Shown: positions 16,476 to 24,772 of the stretch, in pieces
Layout of the letters: every line of letters starts with the position of its first letter
Position numbering within the stretch: the stretch's first letter is position 1
DNA from: Methylocystis rosea
GTDB lineage: Bacteria; Pseudomonadota; Alphaproteobacteria; Rhizobiales; Beijerinckiaceae
Direction: 5' to 3'
Assembly (NCBI RefSeq): GCF_003855495.1
Contig: NZ_CP034086.1
Coordinates: forward strand, 868,001 to 932,000
Length of the DNA: 64,000 bases
The notes under the pieces: generated by a model
Databases searched by the model: none
What the model was told of the DNA's origin: nothing
What the model saw: only the letters and a program-made list of their open reading frames with translations
Program-made: the position numbers and the translations under genes

Positions 16476-17141
16476 TCAGTTCGCGCCCTTGGCAGTTTCG
16501 CATGTCCATTCATCGTCACTGCTCTCCGACTCATCGGCGGCGGCCGCGGCCATCAGATCCGCGATATGAGCGCATTGCTCAACGGCCTTAGCGCGCAGCA
16601 AGGCGGTAAGCGCCGAGACGCCGCCTTGCTGCGCGACGGAAAACAATTCCTCCGCCCATGTCGGGAGCGCTTGCCATGACCGAGCCACGGCAGAGCCTGC
16701 GGCTTCAAAAGCGGCGAGCTGAGCCCCACGCGAGATCAGTTCTCCACGCTCGCGCGCCAAGCGCATGCGCAAGAGTTCGGACACAAGCTCTTCTTTTTCG
16801 GTTTTAGCGGAAGCCAGCGAAGACGAAGCGCTGGAGGGATTTGATCCGAGCGCAATGGTCTTCGGCGGTGACGCCTCCTGCTCCAAGGCGGCGAGAGTGG
16901 CATCGGCCTCAGCGACGACATCGTCATCAATGCGGGCGCGCGACAAGCGGAAGGCGATGAGCGCCTCATCGCGGCGGACAAACTTTCGGCCGGTGTAATC
17001 AGCGGGCACGCTGGCGCCGGAAATGTCATAGACGGGGACGCGCCCAACCTTGATCGCCTTGCTAATTGCCGGGCGCGAAACGCCAATGGACCGCGCGAAC
17101 GTGGCAGGAGAGACAAGCTGATTAGGACGGTTAACGGCCAT
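16476..17141 (-). CDS. Nu1-like DNA-packaging / small terminase-type protein
   Basis: The N-terminus is a winged HTH of the Nu1 kind (LVSPATFARSIGVSRPAISK, then AIKVGRVPVYD). The middle has LVSELLRMRLARERGELISR, a helix conserved in terminase small subunits and related phage proteins, and the C-terminus is acidic. In phages such proteins recognise the packaging site. No large terminase gene accompanies it, so by itself it could only package with help from another phage, or be a relic. Confidence 0.6.
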   Translation of the reverse strand: MAVNRPNQLVSPATFARSIGVSRPAISKAIKVGRVPVYDISGASVPADYTGRKFVRRDEALIAFRLSRARIDDDVVAEADATLAALEQEASPPKTIALGSNPSSASSSLASAKTEKEELVSELLRMRLARERGELISRGAQLAAFEAAGSAVARSWQALPTWAEELFSVAQQGGVSALTALLRAKAVEQCAHIADLMAAAAADESESSDDEWTCETAKGAN

Positions 17142-17204
17142 CTGTTAACTGTGAACCTTTGTGAACCCTAATTTTCGGCAGGTTCTCTAGGGATTTATCG
17201 GGAG

Positions 17205-17528
17205 CTACGCGCCCGCAGGCGGAGCGAGGCTAGGAAGGACCCGCGAGGCTTTTTTCATATCGCTTGATGCTGCTCTCGCCTTCGCGCCAACGATCGCGTT
17301 CAACGCAAGCTGTGGAAACTCCTCTCGCTCCGCGGTGGCAGCGATAACCCGAAGCCGAGTGACCACTGCGCCGAGCTGAGAGTCATCCCCAGCACGATAA
17401 CGACGCATCAGCACGCCTAGCAGAATGCGTGCATCTTTTGTGGCTTGGTGGTCTGGTAGCGCTCGACAGGCATCGCCCAAATCGATCAGGCGTTGCTTAT
17501 CGAGAGCATGCAGGTCATTGAAGTCCAT
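17205..17528 (-). CDS. Hypothetical phage protein, 107 aa
   Basis: Starts MDFNDLHALDKQRLIDLGDA and is helical over its length. It lies 12 bases after the prohead protease gene in the same direction, so it belongs to the structural module. No recognisable family; the position normally held by a capsid or scaffold gene is taken by this much smaller protein. Confidence 0.55.
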   Translation of the reverse strand: MDFNDLHALDKQRLIDLGDACRALPDHQATKDARILLGVLMRRYRAGDDSQLGAVVTRLRVIAATAEREEFPQLALNAIVGAKARAASSDMKKASRVLPSLAPPAGA

Positions 17529-17540
17529 CGACCGCCTCCT

Positions 17541-18185
17541 CTATTTCAACGGAGCCACCCAGCCAGGCGCGTCTTGCGTCGCCAATGAACGGCTCCGCAC
17601 GACGGACGGCCGAGGCTCGACTAGAACGGCGCGATAGAGCCGTTCGGTGTCTTCCTTGCGGGCGGCGCTGCGGATCGTCGCGCCGGGATCGGCGGGAACA
17701 GGAACGGCGGACACCTCCATCGGCTCCCAATCGGTCACGCGCCAAACCGGAACCATCCCATCATCGGCTTCCATCTTTTCGACGCGATGAATGATGTAGC
17801 CAACCGAGACGTTGCGGATGATGCCGTCCTTGATCTTGGCGACATTATCGGCGTCGCCTGGGGCTCCGGAGAGTTTGATTGTCGCATAGCCATTGCCCTT
17901 CTCGACGCGGGCGGAGCCTGGCACGACGGAACCGATCACATCCTCGAGCGACCAGTCGCTATGCGTATTGAGGAAGGGCGCGCCAGCGTTAAGACGGTCG
18001 AGACGCACGGTGCCGGGCTCGACAACAAGTTCCTCGTCATAATAGGTCGAGTCACGCCACGAATAGCGCCTTACCTTCGCGCCGGTCGTCCAAATGACGA
18101 CAACCGTGTTCGCCGCCCCATCGAAGGATTCGGCGCGCAGCTGCGCCCCGCGCAACTGGCGGGGCAGCTCTAGGAAGCGTTGCAT
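17541..18185 (-). CDS. HK97-family prohead protease
   Basis: I used the ATG at 18185, which has AAGGA upstream and overlaps the preceding gene; this gives 214 residues. The family core is clear: RLNAGAPFLNTHSDW with the catalytic His, EDVIGSVVPGSARVE, and NVSVGYIIH with the catalytic Ser, then EVSAVPVPADPGA. These serine proteases mature the capsid by cleaving scaffold and capsid protein. In many alphaproteobacterial phages the major capsid domain is fused or directly downstream; neither is present here. Confidence 0.9.
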   Translation of the reverse strand: MQRFLELPRQLRGAQLRAESFDGAANTVVVIWTTGAKVRRYSWRDSTYYDEELVVEPGTVRLDRLNAGAPFLNTHSDWSLEDVIGSVVPGSARVEKGNGYATIKLSGAPGDADNVAKIKDGIIRNVSVGYIIHRVEKMEADDGMVPVWRVTDWEPMEVSAVPVPADPGATIRSAARKEDTERLYRAVLVEPRPSVVRSRSLATQDAPGWVAPLK

Positions 18186-18814
18186 GGTATGATTTCCTTG
18201 AAGGTTGGAAGCGAATAGCGATCGCAAATTTGTGCTATTTCGTCCTGATGTAGGATCGTCTTGTCGATCAGCGCGCTGGCGACGCTGAGCAGCGCGCCAC
18301 GCACATCGTCGTCGTAGAAGACGTCGAAGGCCAAGCGAAACATTTCGCGCCAGTTCTCGACCAGCGCTTGGTCATCCATATGCTGGAAGGATTCGACCAG
18401 TAGGCGGGCGTCCTGACAACAATCGCAGTGGCCTACACCCTCGCCCGCACGAGCGCGTTCGATATAGCTTGCAAGCAGCGGCCACGAAGGGAACCAGCCC
18501 GAGCTTGTTGCGACGGCATCGCCGACTTTGCCCGCAACGGTGCAAAAGATAGACGCGAGAACGCGCGTGTCGCCCGGAACGTCGGAATACATCGTGTGGG
18601 GGCCGGACAACGAGATAGTTACGTATTTCGCCGGCCGGCCGATGATGGCGGCCGCAACAGCGTGGCCGGCCTCATGCGCCGCCAGTGGAAAAAAATCGAA
18701 GGTCTTGGCGAGCTCGGCGATCTCTTCGCACAACATGTCGTGCGCGGCGGCAGGAGCGTCGTGTGGCGCGTGATCGAATTTGACGGACAGGCAGGCGCAC
18801 GGCGCGGTCGTCAT
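18170..18814 (-). CDS. Phage-encoded zinc metalloprotease-like protein (HExxH)
   Basis: AAHEAGHAVAAAIIGRP at residues 45-61 contains the HEAGH zinc-binding and catalytic motif in the context seen in FtsH-type (M41) proteases. No AAA+ domain is present; the 214 residues are a stand-alone protease-like domain. Several cysteines (CACLS near the start; HCDCCQD) may also bind metal. It overlaps the prohead protease gene by 16 bases and the upstream coiled-coil gene by ATGA, so all three are likely made together. Confidence 0.7.
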   Translation of the reverse strand: MTTAPCACLSVKFDHAPHDAPAAAHDMLCEEIAELAKTFDFFPLAAHEAGHAVAAAIIGRPAKYVTISLSGPHTMYSDVPGDTRVLASIFCTVAGKVGDAVATSSGWFPSWPLLASYIERARAGEGVGHCDCCQDARLLVESFQHMDDQALVENWREMFRLAFDVFYDDDVRGALLSVASALIDKTILHQDEIAQICDRYSLPTFKEIIPCNAS

Positions 18815-19551
18815 TCGGCGGCCTCGCGCATTTCCTCGCTGGCGCGAAGCGAGAGCGCCTTGTCCCTCATAGGCGCGATCAAGGTTTCATCGGCCGCACC
18901 CGAAAAGGGCAAGAACCGAATTTCTACATTGCCTTTCGGAAGTTCAGCGCTGACCCCGCTTCCTTTCTTTCGGTAGCGAAGCGGAAGTTTGCAGGACCAG
19001 AAATTTCCGACAATGTCGCGACCTTCCTGTTCGAATAAATCTGGCATTCGCTGATACAATGCTTCGGTCAAAAGCGCTGATGCGACCTGTGTCGGCGTGA
19101 GCGCGCTGCCAATGCCGTAAAACTCGCGATAGCCTTTGATGTCGATGCAATCAGGCGGCGTCGCGGCGATGAATTCTTCGAGCTGCGCGCACAGCGTCCC
19201 AAACGTCCGATCGATCACGACGGCGCGCTGGGTCAGATCTTCCGCCGACTTTTCACGGCGTAGCGCTTCGGCCGCGCGGAACGTGGCATCTTTGGCAACG
19301 GCAATACGCTCGAGGAGCGCGATCTCGCCGACCTCCAAGCGTTCCAAGCGCACGCAGGCTTTAGCGTGCTCAGTATCAAATCTGACGATCGCGTCGTCAT
19401 CCGAGTCGGATAGCAACAGATCGGCGCGCCTCGAGCCGTAAGCTTCGACTTCCGCCGTTACCTGTGCCTTCTCGGCGAGCAGCCGCTGTAGCTGTGTTTC
19501 GAGACTGGCGACGTCGCCGGTTTTGGGTTTTAGAAAGTCAAAAATCGCCAT
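18811..19551 (-). CDS. Coiled-coil phage protein, 246 aa
   Basis: The ATG at 19551 follows an AGGAG and gives MAIFDFLKPKTGDVASLETQ, then a long heptad-rich region (about residues 15-115). The C-terminal part (GIGSALTPTQVASALLTEAL) is globular. I do not know the family. Its place ahead of the two protease genes and its coiled coil would fit a scaffold-like or regulatory role, but this is only inferred. Confidence 0.55.
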   Translation of the reverse strand: MAIFDFLKPKTGDVASLETQLQRLLAEKAQVTAEVEAYGSRRADLLLSDSDDDAIVRFDTEHAKACVRLERLEVGEIALLERIAVAKDATFRAAEALRREKSAEDLTQRAVVIDRTFGTLCAQLEEFIAATPPDCIDIKGYREFYGIGSALTPTQVASALLTEALYQRMPDLFEQEGRDIVGNFWSCKLPLRYRKKGSGVSAELPKGNVEIRFLPFSGAADETLIAPMRDKALSLRASEEMREAAE

Positions 19552-19951
19552 GCATCTCGCTCCTATCGTGCTCAGAGTCACACAGCGCGTTTTGCAGTTT
19601 CAACGGCTGGCCATTGCAAAAATCGGCGATGTTGAGGATTTGGCGCCAGCCAATCGGCTCGCCGCTGCGGCTGCGCAAGATTCGAAACCAGGCCCGATGC
19701 TTGTCTGAGGCTAAAGCCGGCAGCGACTCATGACGACGGTCACGCAGCCATTGATTGCCGGCGTACGACTTCAAGTCGCTCGCGAGAGCCTTCGCACAAC
19801 GAGAGGGCTTTCCCGGATAAAGGCACAACGCCGAGACGATGGCCGCGTTGCGTTCAAAGACGTGAAACTGGCGCGCCAGCTCTTCGACGGCATCCGCGCG
19901 CTGGCGCAGACCGGCGGCGAGTTCGAAAAGGCCCGACGAAGTCGCGATCAT
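19538..19951 (-). CDS. Hypothetical phage protein, 137 aa
   Basis: The start at 19951 (MIATSSGLFELAAGLRQRAD) overlaps the stop of the replication-type gene (ATGA). Contains LYPGKPSRCAKALASDLKSY and a C-terminal GWRQILNIADFCNGQPLKLQ. No family known. It overlaps the next gene by 14 bases, continuing the chain of coupled genes. Confidence 0.5.
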   Translation of the reverse strand: MIATSSGLFELAAGLRQRADAVEELARQFHVFERNAAIVSALCLYPGKPSRCAKALASDLKSYAGNQWLRDRRHESLPALASDKHRAWFRILRSRSGEPIGWRQILNIADFCNGQPLKLQNALCDSEHDRSEMHGDF

Positions 19952-20721
19952 TCCGCCGCCTCCGCAGTGACGAGCGGGCCTGCCGGAGCGCATCCGGGTG
20001 GCCATTCGGCCGATCGATATGTCCCGAAGCCGAGCCGTGTTTGGATCGCGGTTAGTGGCCTGCCGCCACGGTCTGCTAAATATTCAGCCCACGCAGTCCA
20101 CTGCGAAGATCCTTTCTCGACAAAAACTGTGGGGCCAGGTTGATGATCGTATTGGCGCGATCTTTCGATCGTCGACTTCTCGATTGGCCTTGCTAGGACA
20201 GCGCGATCTCGCGCGCGCACGCGCGTATTAGGATTAATACTTATAGGATAGGGGGCCAGCTGGCTGACCCCTTTTTGAGGGGAAAATTGACCCCTTTCGT
20301 CAGAAAAAGGGGTCAATGAGCTGGCCCCTTTCGTTGGAAAAGGGGTCAATGAGCTGGCCCCTTTCGTTGGAAAAGGGGTCAATGAGCTGGCCCCTTTCGT
20401 TGGAAAAGGGGTCAATGAGCTGGCCCCCTTTTTTTGCGGATCAATAGGGCTGTATTCGTTGGCCGCGCCCCTACCCACGCCCCCTGATTTTTTGCTGAGA
20501 TGGCCGTGGGTGACCAGCGCCGCCAGCAGTCCCTTGACGCTGCTCGGCGAAAGGCCGGTGTCCTTCGCGAGTGTGTCGATGCCGACGAACGTCGTGCGAG
20601 TTTCCGAGTTGAAGCGACGACTCAAGTCAATCGCGAGCCGGCATGCGCTCGCTGACAATTGGTGATTTGCGGCGATGCTTTCGAGCCACCTAAATTTCAG
20701 CGCGGCGAACTCTCGGTTCAT
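19948..20721 (-). CDS. Replication-initiator-like winged-helix protein with internal iterons
   Basis: 257 residues. The N-terminal 90 residues are a winged HTH of the kind found in phage replication proteins (SRRFNSETRTTFVGIDTLAK, then DTGLSPSSVKGLLAALVTHG). Residues of about 97-148 are a linker made of an 11-residue repeat (KGASSLTPFPT) encoded by a 33-bp tandem repeat. The C-terminal part is short and basic. This matches lambda gene O in design: the DNA-binding domain first, then a linker whose DNA carries the iterons it binds. No helicase loader or helicase gene is adjacent. Confidence 0.6.
   Translation of the reverse strand: MNREFAALKFRWLESIAANHQLSASACRLAIDLSRRFNSETRTTFVGIDTLAKDTGLSPSSVKGLLAALVTHGHLSKKSGGVGRGAANEYSPIDPQKKGASSLTPFPTKGASSLTPFPTKGASSLTPFPTKGASSLTPFSDERGQFSPQKGVSQLAPYPISINPNTRVRARDRAVLARPIEKSTIERSRQYDHQPGPTVFVEKGSSQWTAWAEYLADRGGRPLTAIQTRLGFGTYRSAEWPPGCAPAGPLVTAEAAE
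20289..20428. repeat. 33-bp tandem repeats (iteron-like), candidate element origin
   Basis: Three full units lie at 20305-20337, 20338-20370 and 20371-20403, with partial units on both sides. Each unit has an AAAGGGG/CCCCTTT dyad around GTCAATGAGCTGG. The units are nearly identical, stay in frame, and lie within the replication-type gene. Confidence 0.8.
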
Positions 20722-20722
20722 C

Positions 20723-20977
20723 TCACGCCTTCTCTGATATTTCAGCGCAGGTTAGATGAGCACGTCGCAAGGGCTGAAGCAGCTCATCAAGAAATCGCTC
20801 GCGGGCTTCAGGACTGGCGCCCCGCCAGGCGCTTCGCAAAGCGATGAGTTCCGGAGCCCATTCAGCGCGCGCCGCTATTCCGCGCTTTGTCGCTTCGGAA
20901 ATCCTCCGCCGCACCTCGAGCGGCGCCATCGCTTCGCGCGTGCGGGTCGAGATTATGGCGCGCTGCTCGGGTGTCAT
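20723..20977 (-). CDS. Small phage protein, 84 aa
   Basis: MTPEQRAIISTRTREAMAPL followed by a basic helix and PELIALRSAWRGASPEARER. The 'ISTRTREAM' type N-terminus occurs in small regulatory proteins of alphaproteobacterial prophages; no function is known to me. It ends one base before the replication-type gene. Confidence 0.5.
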   Translation of the reverse strand: MTPEQRAIISTRTREAMAPLEVRRRISEATKRGIAARAEWAPELIALRSAWRGASPEARERFLDELLQPLRRAHLTCAEISEKA

Positions 20978-20980
20978 CGT

Positions 20981-21205
20981 TCACGCAGCGCCTGACACAA
21001 GCGGGAGTGACGCGAGCCAACCGCGCAAGTCTTCATCGAGGATGATCGTCCGGCGGCCGAGCTTATGGGCTTTCAGTTCGCCTGCGCGAATAGCTTCAAA
21101 AATTGATGTCCGGCCTACTTCCGCTGCTTCGCATGCGCCATCGATGCTGTGGGCGACCTTGCCCAGGGGGGCCGCGATCTTTTTGCCTGTGTCTTGCTGC
21201 TGCAT
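20981..21205 (-). CDS. Excisionase / AlpA-type HTH protein, 74 aa
   Basis: SIDGACEAAEVGRTSIFEAI then RAGELKAHKLGRRTIILDED is a MerR-like HTH of the excisionase family (HTH_17). The size and the place between the integrase and the replication-type gene suit a recombination directionality factor, or an activator of the element's genes. Confidence 0.75.
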   Translation of the reverse strand: MQQQDTGKKIAAPLGKVAHSIDGACEAAEVGRTSIFEAIRAGELKAHKLGRRTIILDEDLRGWLASLPLVSGAA

Positions 21206-21285
21206 TTTGCACCTCCAATCGTCGCGTCCGTGCGATGACGTGAAGATGCATGAGGCTAGTGACTGTCCCTAATTGTCCTTGGTCT

Positions 21286-22218
21286 CTAATTGTCTCTACT
21301 GTTTTCAGACAGAATTTTTTTCCTCGCGGCGACGACTGGATTGCGCGATTTGGTCCCATATTTTTTTTGGAGCTCGAACTGCGTGGCGCCTGCTAAATCG
21401 TAGCCTGCCGCGGCGTCAATTCTCATCTTTGCTTCGACTCTGTCCGCTATCCCACCTGGCCTGCCTGGGGTGCGGCTGGGTCTAGAAACGTGGACATTCG
21501 GACGCCAAAGTTTCAGGACCTCATCGCGCGGAATCCGCACACCCGTGTAAACGAGCCCTGCGTCGCTCCGCACACGATCGGGCCCGTCGCTATATCGGTC
21601 ATCGGCGCGGATGCACGCTAGGGCGACCGCCTCGTCGGCGCTACCGCGCCACTGCGAAGGATCGGAATTTTCGCCAGGGAATTTCAAATCAGCCCAGGCA
21701 TAAGGCGGGATCGGCGCACGCTCACGCGCCGGCGTGATGGCGGTGAGATTGGCTCCCTGCAGCGTCAGGCCGTCTGGCACAATGCCCTTGAAGCCTGAGG
21801 CTGGAATATTACCTTTTTCCAGTTCGAGCCATAACTCGTGTCGCGCTTTGTGGGCCTCCCGGCAATTAGCCGCCGTTTCAGCGAAAGTCGCGGGGCCGAT
21901 CGTCTCTCGAATCCACACGCAGCGCGGCCCATCGGCTACGTCGACAGCATCAGCGTCGCGCTCGCGCAGTTCAGTCCACCATCGACGAAATCCTTCCGAG
22001 ACGTCGCGGACCCGCTCCACGTCGCGCGTCGCAATCCATGCGATGCCCTGTAGTGGCGACCAGTATCTTTCGCCCATTGGGTCATAAAAGACCGGCGCCG
22101 GCCTGCCGTAGGGAAGCGGCTCGCCGGTTTCGCTGGACCATTTATCGGCGTCGACTGGTGTCATTTTGCCAACGGCCAGCAAGGCTAGCATACGCAGGAC
22201 GTTGAGTGGTTCATTCAT
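21286..22218 (-). CDS. Hypothetical island protein, 310 aa
   Basis: No family recognised. Three parts can be told apart: an N-terminal segment with PLPYGRPAPVFYDPMGERYW, a central region rich in Trp and Arg (FRRWWTELRERDADAVDV), and a C-terminal basic part (AGATQFELQKKYGTKSRNPV) that looks like a DNA-binding HTH. Its place next to the integrase suggests control of excision or replication. That is inference. Confidence 0.55.
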   Translation of the reverse strand: MNEPLNVLRMLALLAVGKMTPVDADKWSSETGEPLPYGRPAPVFYDPMGERYWSPLQGIAWIATRDVERVRDVSEGFRRWWTELRERDADAVDVADGPRCVWIRETIGPATFAETAANCREAHKARHELWLELEKGNIPASGFKGIVPDGLTLQGANLTAITPARERAPIPPYAWADLKFPGENSDPSQWRGSADEAVALACIRADDRYSDGPDRVRSDAGLVYTGVRIPRDEVLKLWRPNVHVSRPSRTPGRPGGIADRVEAKMRIDAAAGYDLAGATQFELQKKYGTKSRNPVVAARKKILSENSRDN

Positions 22219-22312
22219 CGCGCACCTCGCGAGTGTTGCACCTTGCAGTGCGCAGGGAAATCAGGAGGTGCACCCCGACTTGTCGGCCCGTCGGCCTATC
22301 CCTGCGCGTTCG

Positions 22313-23680
22313 TTATCTCTTGGCGCGCTCGTGCAGGCTCACAACATTGTCAGCGTCAGACGGAACGAGCGGGACGATCGCGGCGCGGACCATTTCCTCG
22401 AGTCCGTGCGTGATCCACTTGGCATAATGCCGCTCGATCATTTCGCTACTCGTGTCATGGAGCGCGGCGACGAGCCTCAATGGAAGGTTTGCGCGAAGGC
22501 CCTTCACAATGCTGCTGTGTCTCAGACAATAGGCGACGACTAGAGGCAGGCCGGCGCGCTGCCGGATTGCACGCCACGCAGGCGCTATCTCGCTGGCATC
22601 GCTCCACGCCACTCGGCGATCCTTGCGCCATTCCAAGATTCCGGGCTCGTGCACGTGTCGCCAGCGCTCGAGTAGCGGGGCATCCTTCGGCCGGCGTTCG
22701 GTGATAGGCGCGAGCGCCTCGACGATATCTGCCCCTACCGGAACTACTATCGCCGGCGCTTTGCGGACGCCCCGGCCCTTATAGCTTGGTGGAATAAGCA
22801 GGCGGCGTTCGCTGATCTGTAAGTCGCCGACCTTCAGCCGCGCGACCTGCGAGAATCGTGCCCCCGTAGCTGCAAGCACGAGAATGAAGCGAAACAGATC
22901 GCCGTCCCAACCTTCTTCCGAGTCGATTTCACGCGCCGCCATCAAGATCCGCGCAACTTCGGAATCGGAAAGGATCTGATTGTCTCTCGCGATCGGCTCG
23001 GCGTCGTCGTCGCGCGCAGAAGGGCGCAAGCCGTGCTTGATGATGCCGGGCAGTGCGGCAGGCAGGCGGTCTCGATCGTGCGCGTAAGCGGCATTGAGCG
23101 CAGCGCGAACGTCGCCCATTAGCCGCTTCTTGGTCGCCGCCTTGAGGATTTCGGGCAGCGTCTCGCTCCAGCGACGCAGCTCCTTCTCGTCAAGTGCATT
23201 CAGCGGCACATCGGCAAGCGGCGTAGCGGAGATCGCCACCCGCTTGCCGTATGCGCGGAATCCGATGACGTAGCGGGAGAGCCTTGAGGCCGCATCGCTG
23301 CGTTTCGCTCGCCCTGCCCGGCGACTGTCGCGAGCGTCGCGCATCACAACATAAGCCTCTACTGCCAAGCGAACAGTGAGAACGGGCCCCGCGGCTTCTG
23401 CGGCGGCGGCCGCGCGCTCCTTTTCGAGAAGCTCGCGTGCCGCCTTCATGGCGGCCTCAAAGGAGAGCGTGCCGGCGTTGATGGCGTCGTCAGCCGGGCC
23501 AAGCGGCGCTTGCCGATACCCCTTCCCGTGGCGCCAGCGCGCGAACCAAGTGCCTGAGCGTTTCCCCTTTCGATACCCGAGATGCCCCTCGGCGTCGATA
23601 CGACGCCAATGGAGTCCGATCGGCAGGGCAGCACGTGAGTTGCGGGTTGTTAGTGGGCTTTCTTTGAGCGTTTTCGACAT
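22313..23680 (-). CDS. Tyrosine recombinase (integrase)
   Basis: 455 residues. The catalytic domain starts at about residue 235. Visible active-site residues are Arg275 in ATGARFSQVARL, the YCLRHSS box with Arg387 (the usual first His is Tyr384), His408 in LHDTSSE, and the nucleophile Tyr419 in ERHYAKW. The N-terminal part holds an arm-binding AP2-like region (GTWFARWRHGKGYRQAPLG) and a core-binding domain. It lies at the right end of the island, reading inward, so it should catalyse integration and excision of the whole element. Confidence 0.92.
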   Translation of the reverse strand: MSKTLKESPLTTRNSRAALPIGLHWRRIDAEGHLGYRKGKRSGTWFARWRHGKGYRQAPLGPADDAINAGTLSFEAAMKAARELLEKERAAAAAEAAGPVLTVRLAVEAYVVMRDARDSRRAGRAKRSDAASRLSRYVIGFRAYGKRVAISATPLADVPLNALDEKELRRWSETLPEILKAATKKRLMGDVRAALNAAYAHDRDRLPAALPGIIKHGLRPSARDDDAEPIARDNQILSDSEVARILMAAREIDSEEGWDGDLFRFILVLAATGARFSQVARLKVGDLQISERRLLIPPSYKGRGVRKAPAIVVPVGADIVEALAPITERRPKDAPLLERWRHVHEPGILEWRKDRRVAWSDASEIAPAWRAIRQRAGLPLVVAYCLRHSSIVKGLRANLPLRLVAALHDTSSEMIERHYAKWITHGLEEMVRAAIVPLVPSDADNVVSLHERAKR

Positions 23681-23699
23681 GACCGCCAGACAGAAATCA

Positions 23700-23720
23700 T
23701 CGAATATCCATCAAATAAAT
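23700..23720 (+). repeat. Candidate right att or recombinase-binding site
   Basis: This is the partner of 7531-7551, 20 bases upstream of the integrase start. Further right, CGAACGCAAGCGGAC (about 23737) and CGAACGTTAGCGGAC (about 23788) form a second direct repeat with three mismatches, likely recombinase-binding sites. The exact crossover point cannot be fixed. Confidence 0.4.
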
Positions 23721-23823
23721 ACCCAGACACGCCCACGAACGCAAGCGGACATAAAATCGCTATCTATGTGTTCTAACTGGCTTTCAGCGAACGTTAGCGG
23801 ACGCTTATTCACAGAAATTTTCG

Positions 23824-24675
23824 CTACCAGAATGCGCTGATCAGACCGCGCTCGGCGGGAGAGTTGACGCCGCCAAGCGCGGCGATCGCGCCGATCTGCA
23901 ACGAAAGCGACGCCGTCATGTCGTAAACAGCGCTCAACTGAAATTTCTGCGCGGCGACGACGCCCGCCGGGCCGCCTCTCGGCGCAAAGCCGGAGAAGCT
24001 TTGAGCGAGAAACAGGATGGGGGGCAGGGGTCGCAGCCCAGCGGTGAGGTCGGCGCGGATCTCGTCGCCATTCTGTCCGCGCGACCGATAACCCAGTTGC
24101 GCGTCGACAAAGGCGGGAAAGCCGAAAAGCTCGAAGGGTCGGCCGACGAGCAGCCGCAGGTCGGCCTGCACGGGATCGCGCATATCGAGGAACCGCCGCG
24201 CCGCGGGCGAGGCCGCCCGCACGCCCGCCTGCAGCGAGACGATGTAATCGCCCCAGGTGAAGAGCAGCGACCGCGCGCCGAGCGCCCCCAATCCGAGACC
24301 GTCATAGCGCGCGCCCGCCGGTCCCTGGAGTGATAGCGGCAGGCCCGCTTTGGCTTCCTCGACGAGCAGGTTGAGGTGATCGTAAGGCCCGGCGGCGCCG
24401 GAGAAATTCATATAGCCGCCTTCAGCGACGATCGTCAGCCAGTCAAGAAGGCCATGCTCGACGTATAGGCGCGTCTCGAACTTGCGATAGGAGGGCGTTT
24501 GGATCAGTCGGCCGCTGGCGTCATAGGCTTTGCGCGCGTCGGCGAAAGTCGTGGTGACGATCGCCTGTCCTTCGCCCGGCGGCATGAGCCACGCGCCAGC
24601 GAAGGCCGACTGCGCCGCAACGACCCAAAAGCAAAAAACAATAAGAACCGCCAAAACACGCACGGCGATACGCAT
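23824..24675 (-). CDS. Outer-membrane beta-barrel-like protein
   Basis: The ATG at 24675 (an in-frame GTG lies four codons earlier) gives 283 residues with a signal peptide (VLAVLIVFCFWVVAAQ, cleavage near AFAGAW). The rest alternates short amphipathic strands (FETRLYVEHGLLDWLTIVAE, later YDMTASLSLQIGAIAALGG). The chain ends in ISAFW, with the aromatic C-terminal residue used for barrel insertion. I cannot name the family. It is the first host gene right of the island; its stop lies within the AT-rich edge. Confidence 0.65.
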   Translation of the reverse strand: MRIAVRVLAVLIVFCFWVVAAQSAFAGAWLMPPGEGQAIVTTTFADARKAYDASGRLIQTPSYRKFETRLYVEHGLLDWLTIVAEGGYMNFSGAAGPYDHLNLLVEEAKAGLPLSLQGPAGARYDGLGLGALGARSLLFTWGDYIVSLQAGVRAASPAARRFLDMRDPVQADLRLLVGRPFELFGFPAFVDAQLGYRSRGQNGDEIRADLTAGLRPLPPILFLAQSFSGFAPRGGPAGVVAAQKFQLSAVYDMTASLSLQIGAIAALGGVNSPAERGLISAFW

Positions 24676-24772
24676 GGCGTCACGCACAAGAACCGGCCCG
24701 CCGCCGATCCGCCGCGGGCCTTACAAGGCGATGCTAGAAGCGATCCGAGCTGTTGACAACCGACGGTTGCGC

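Noticed and set aside
20289..20428. CRISPR array
   Set aside because: The repeats are contiguous 33-bp units without spacers, in frame within a gene, and no cas gene is near.
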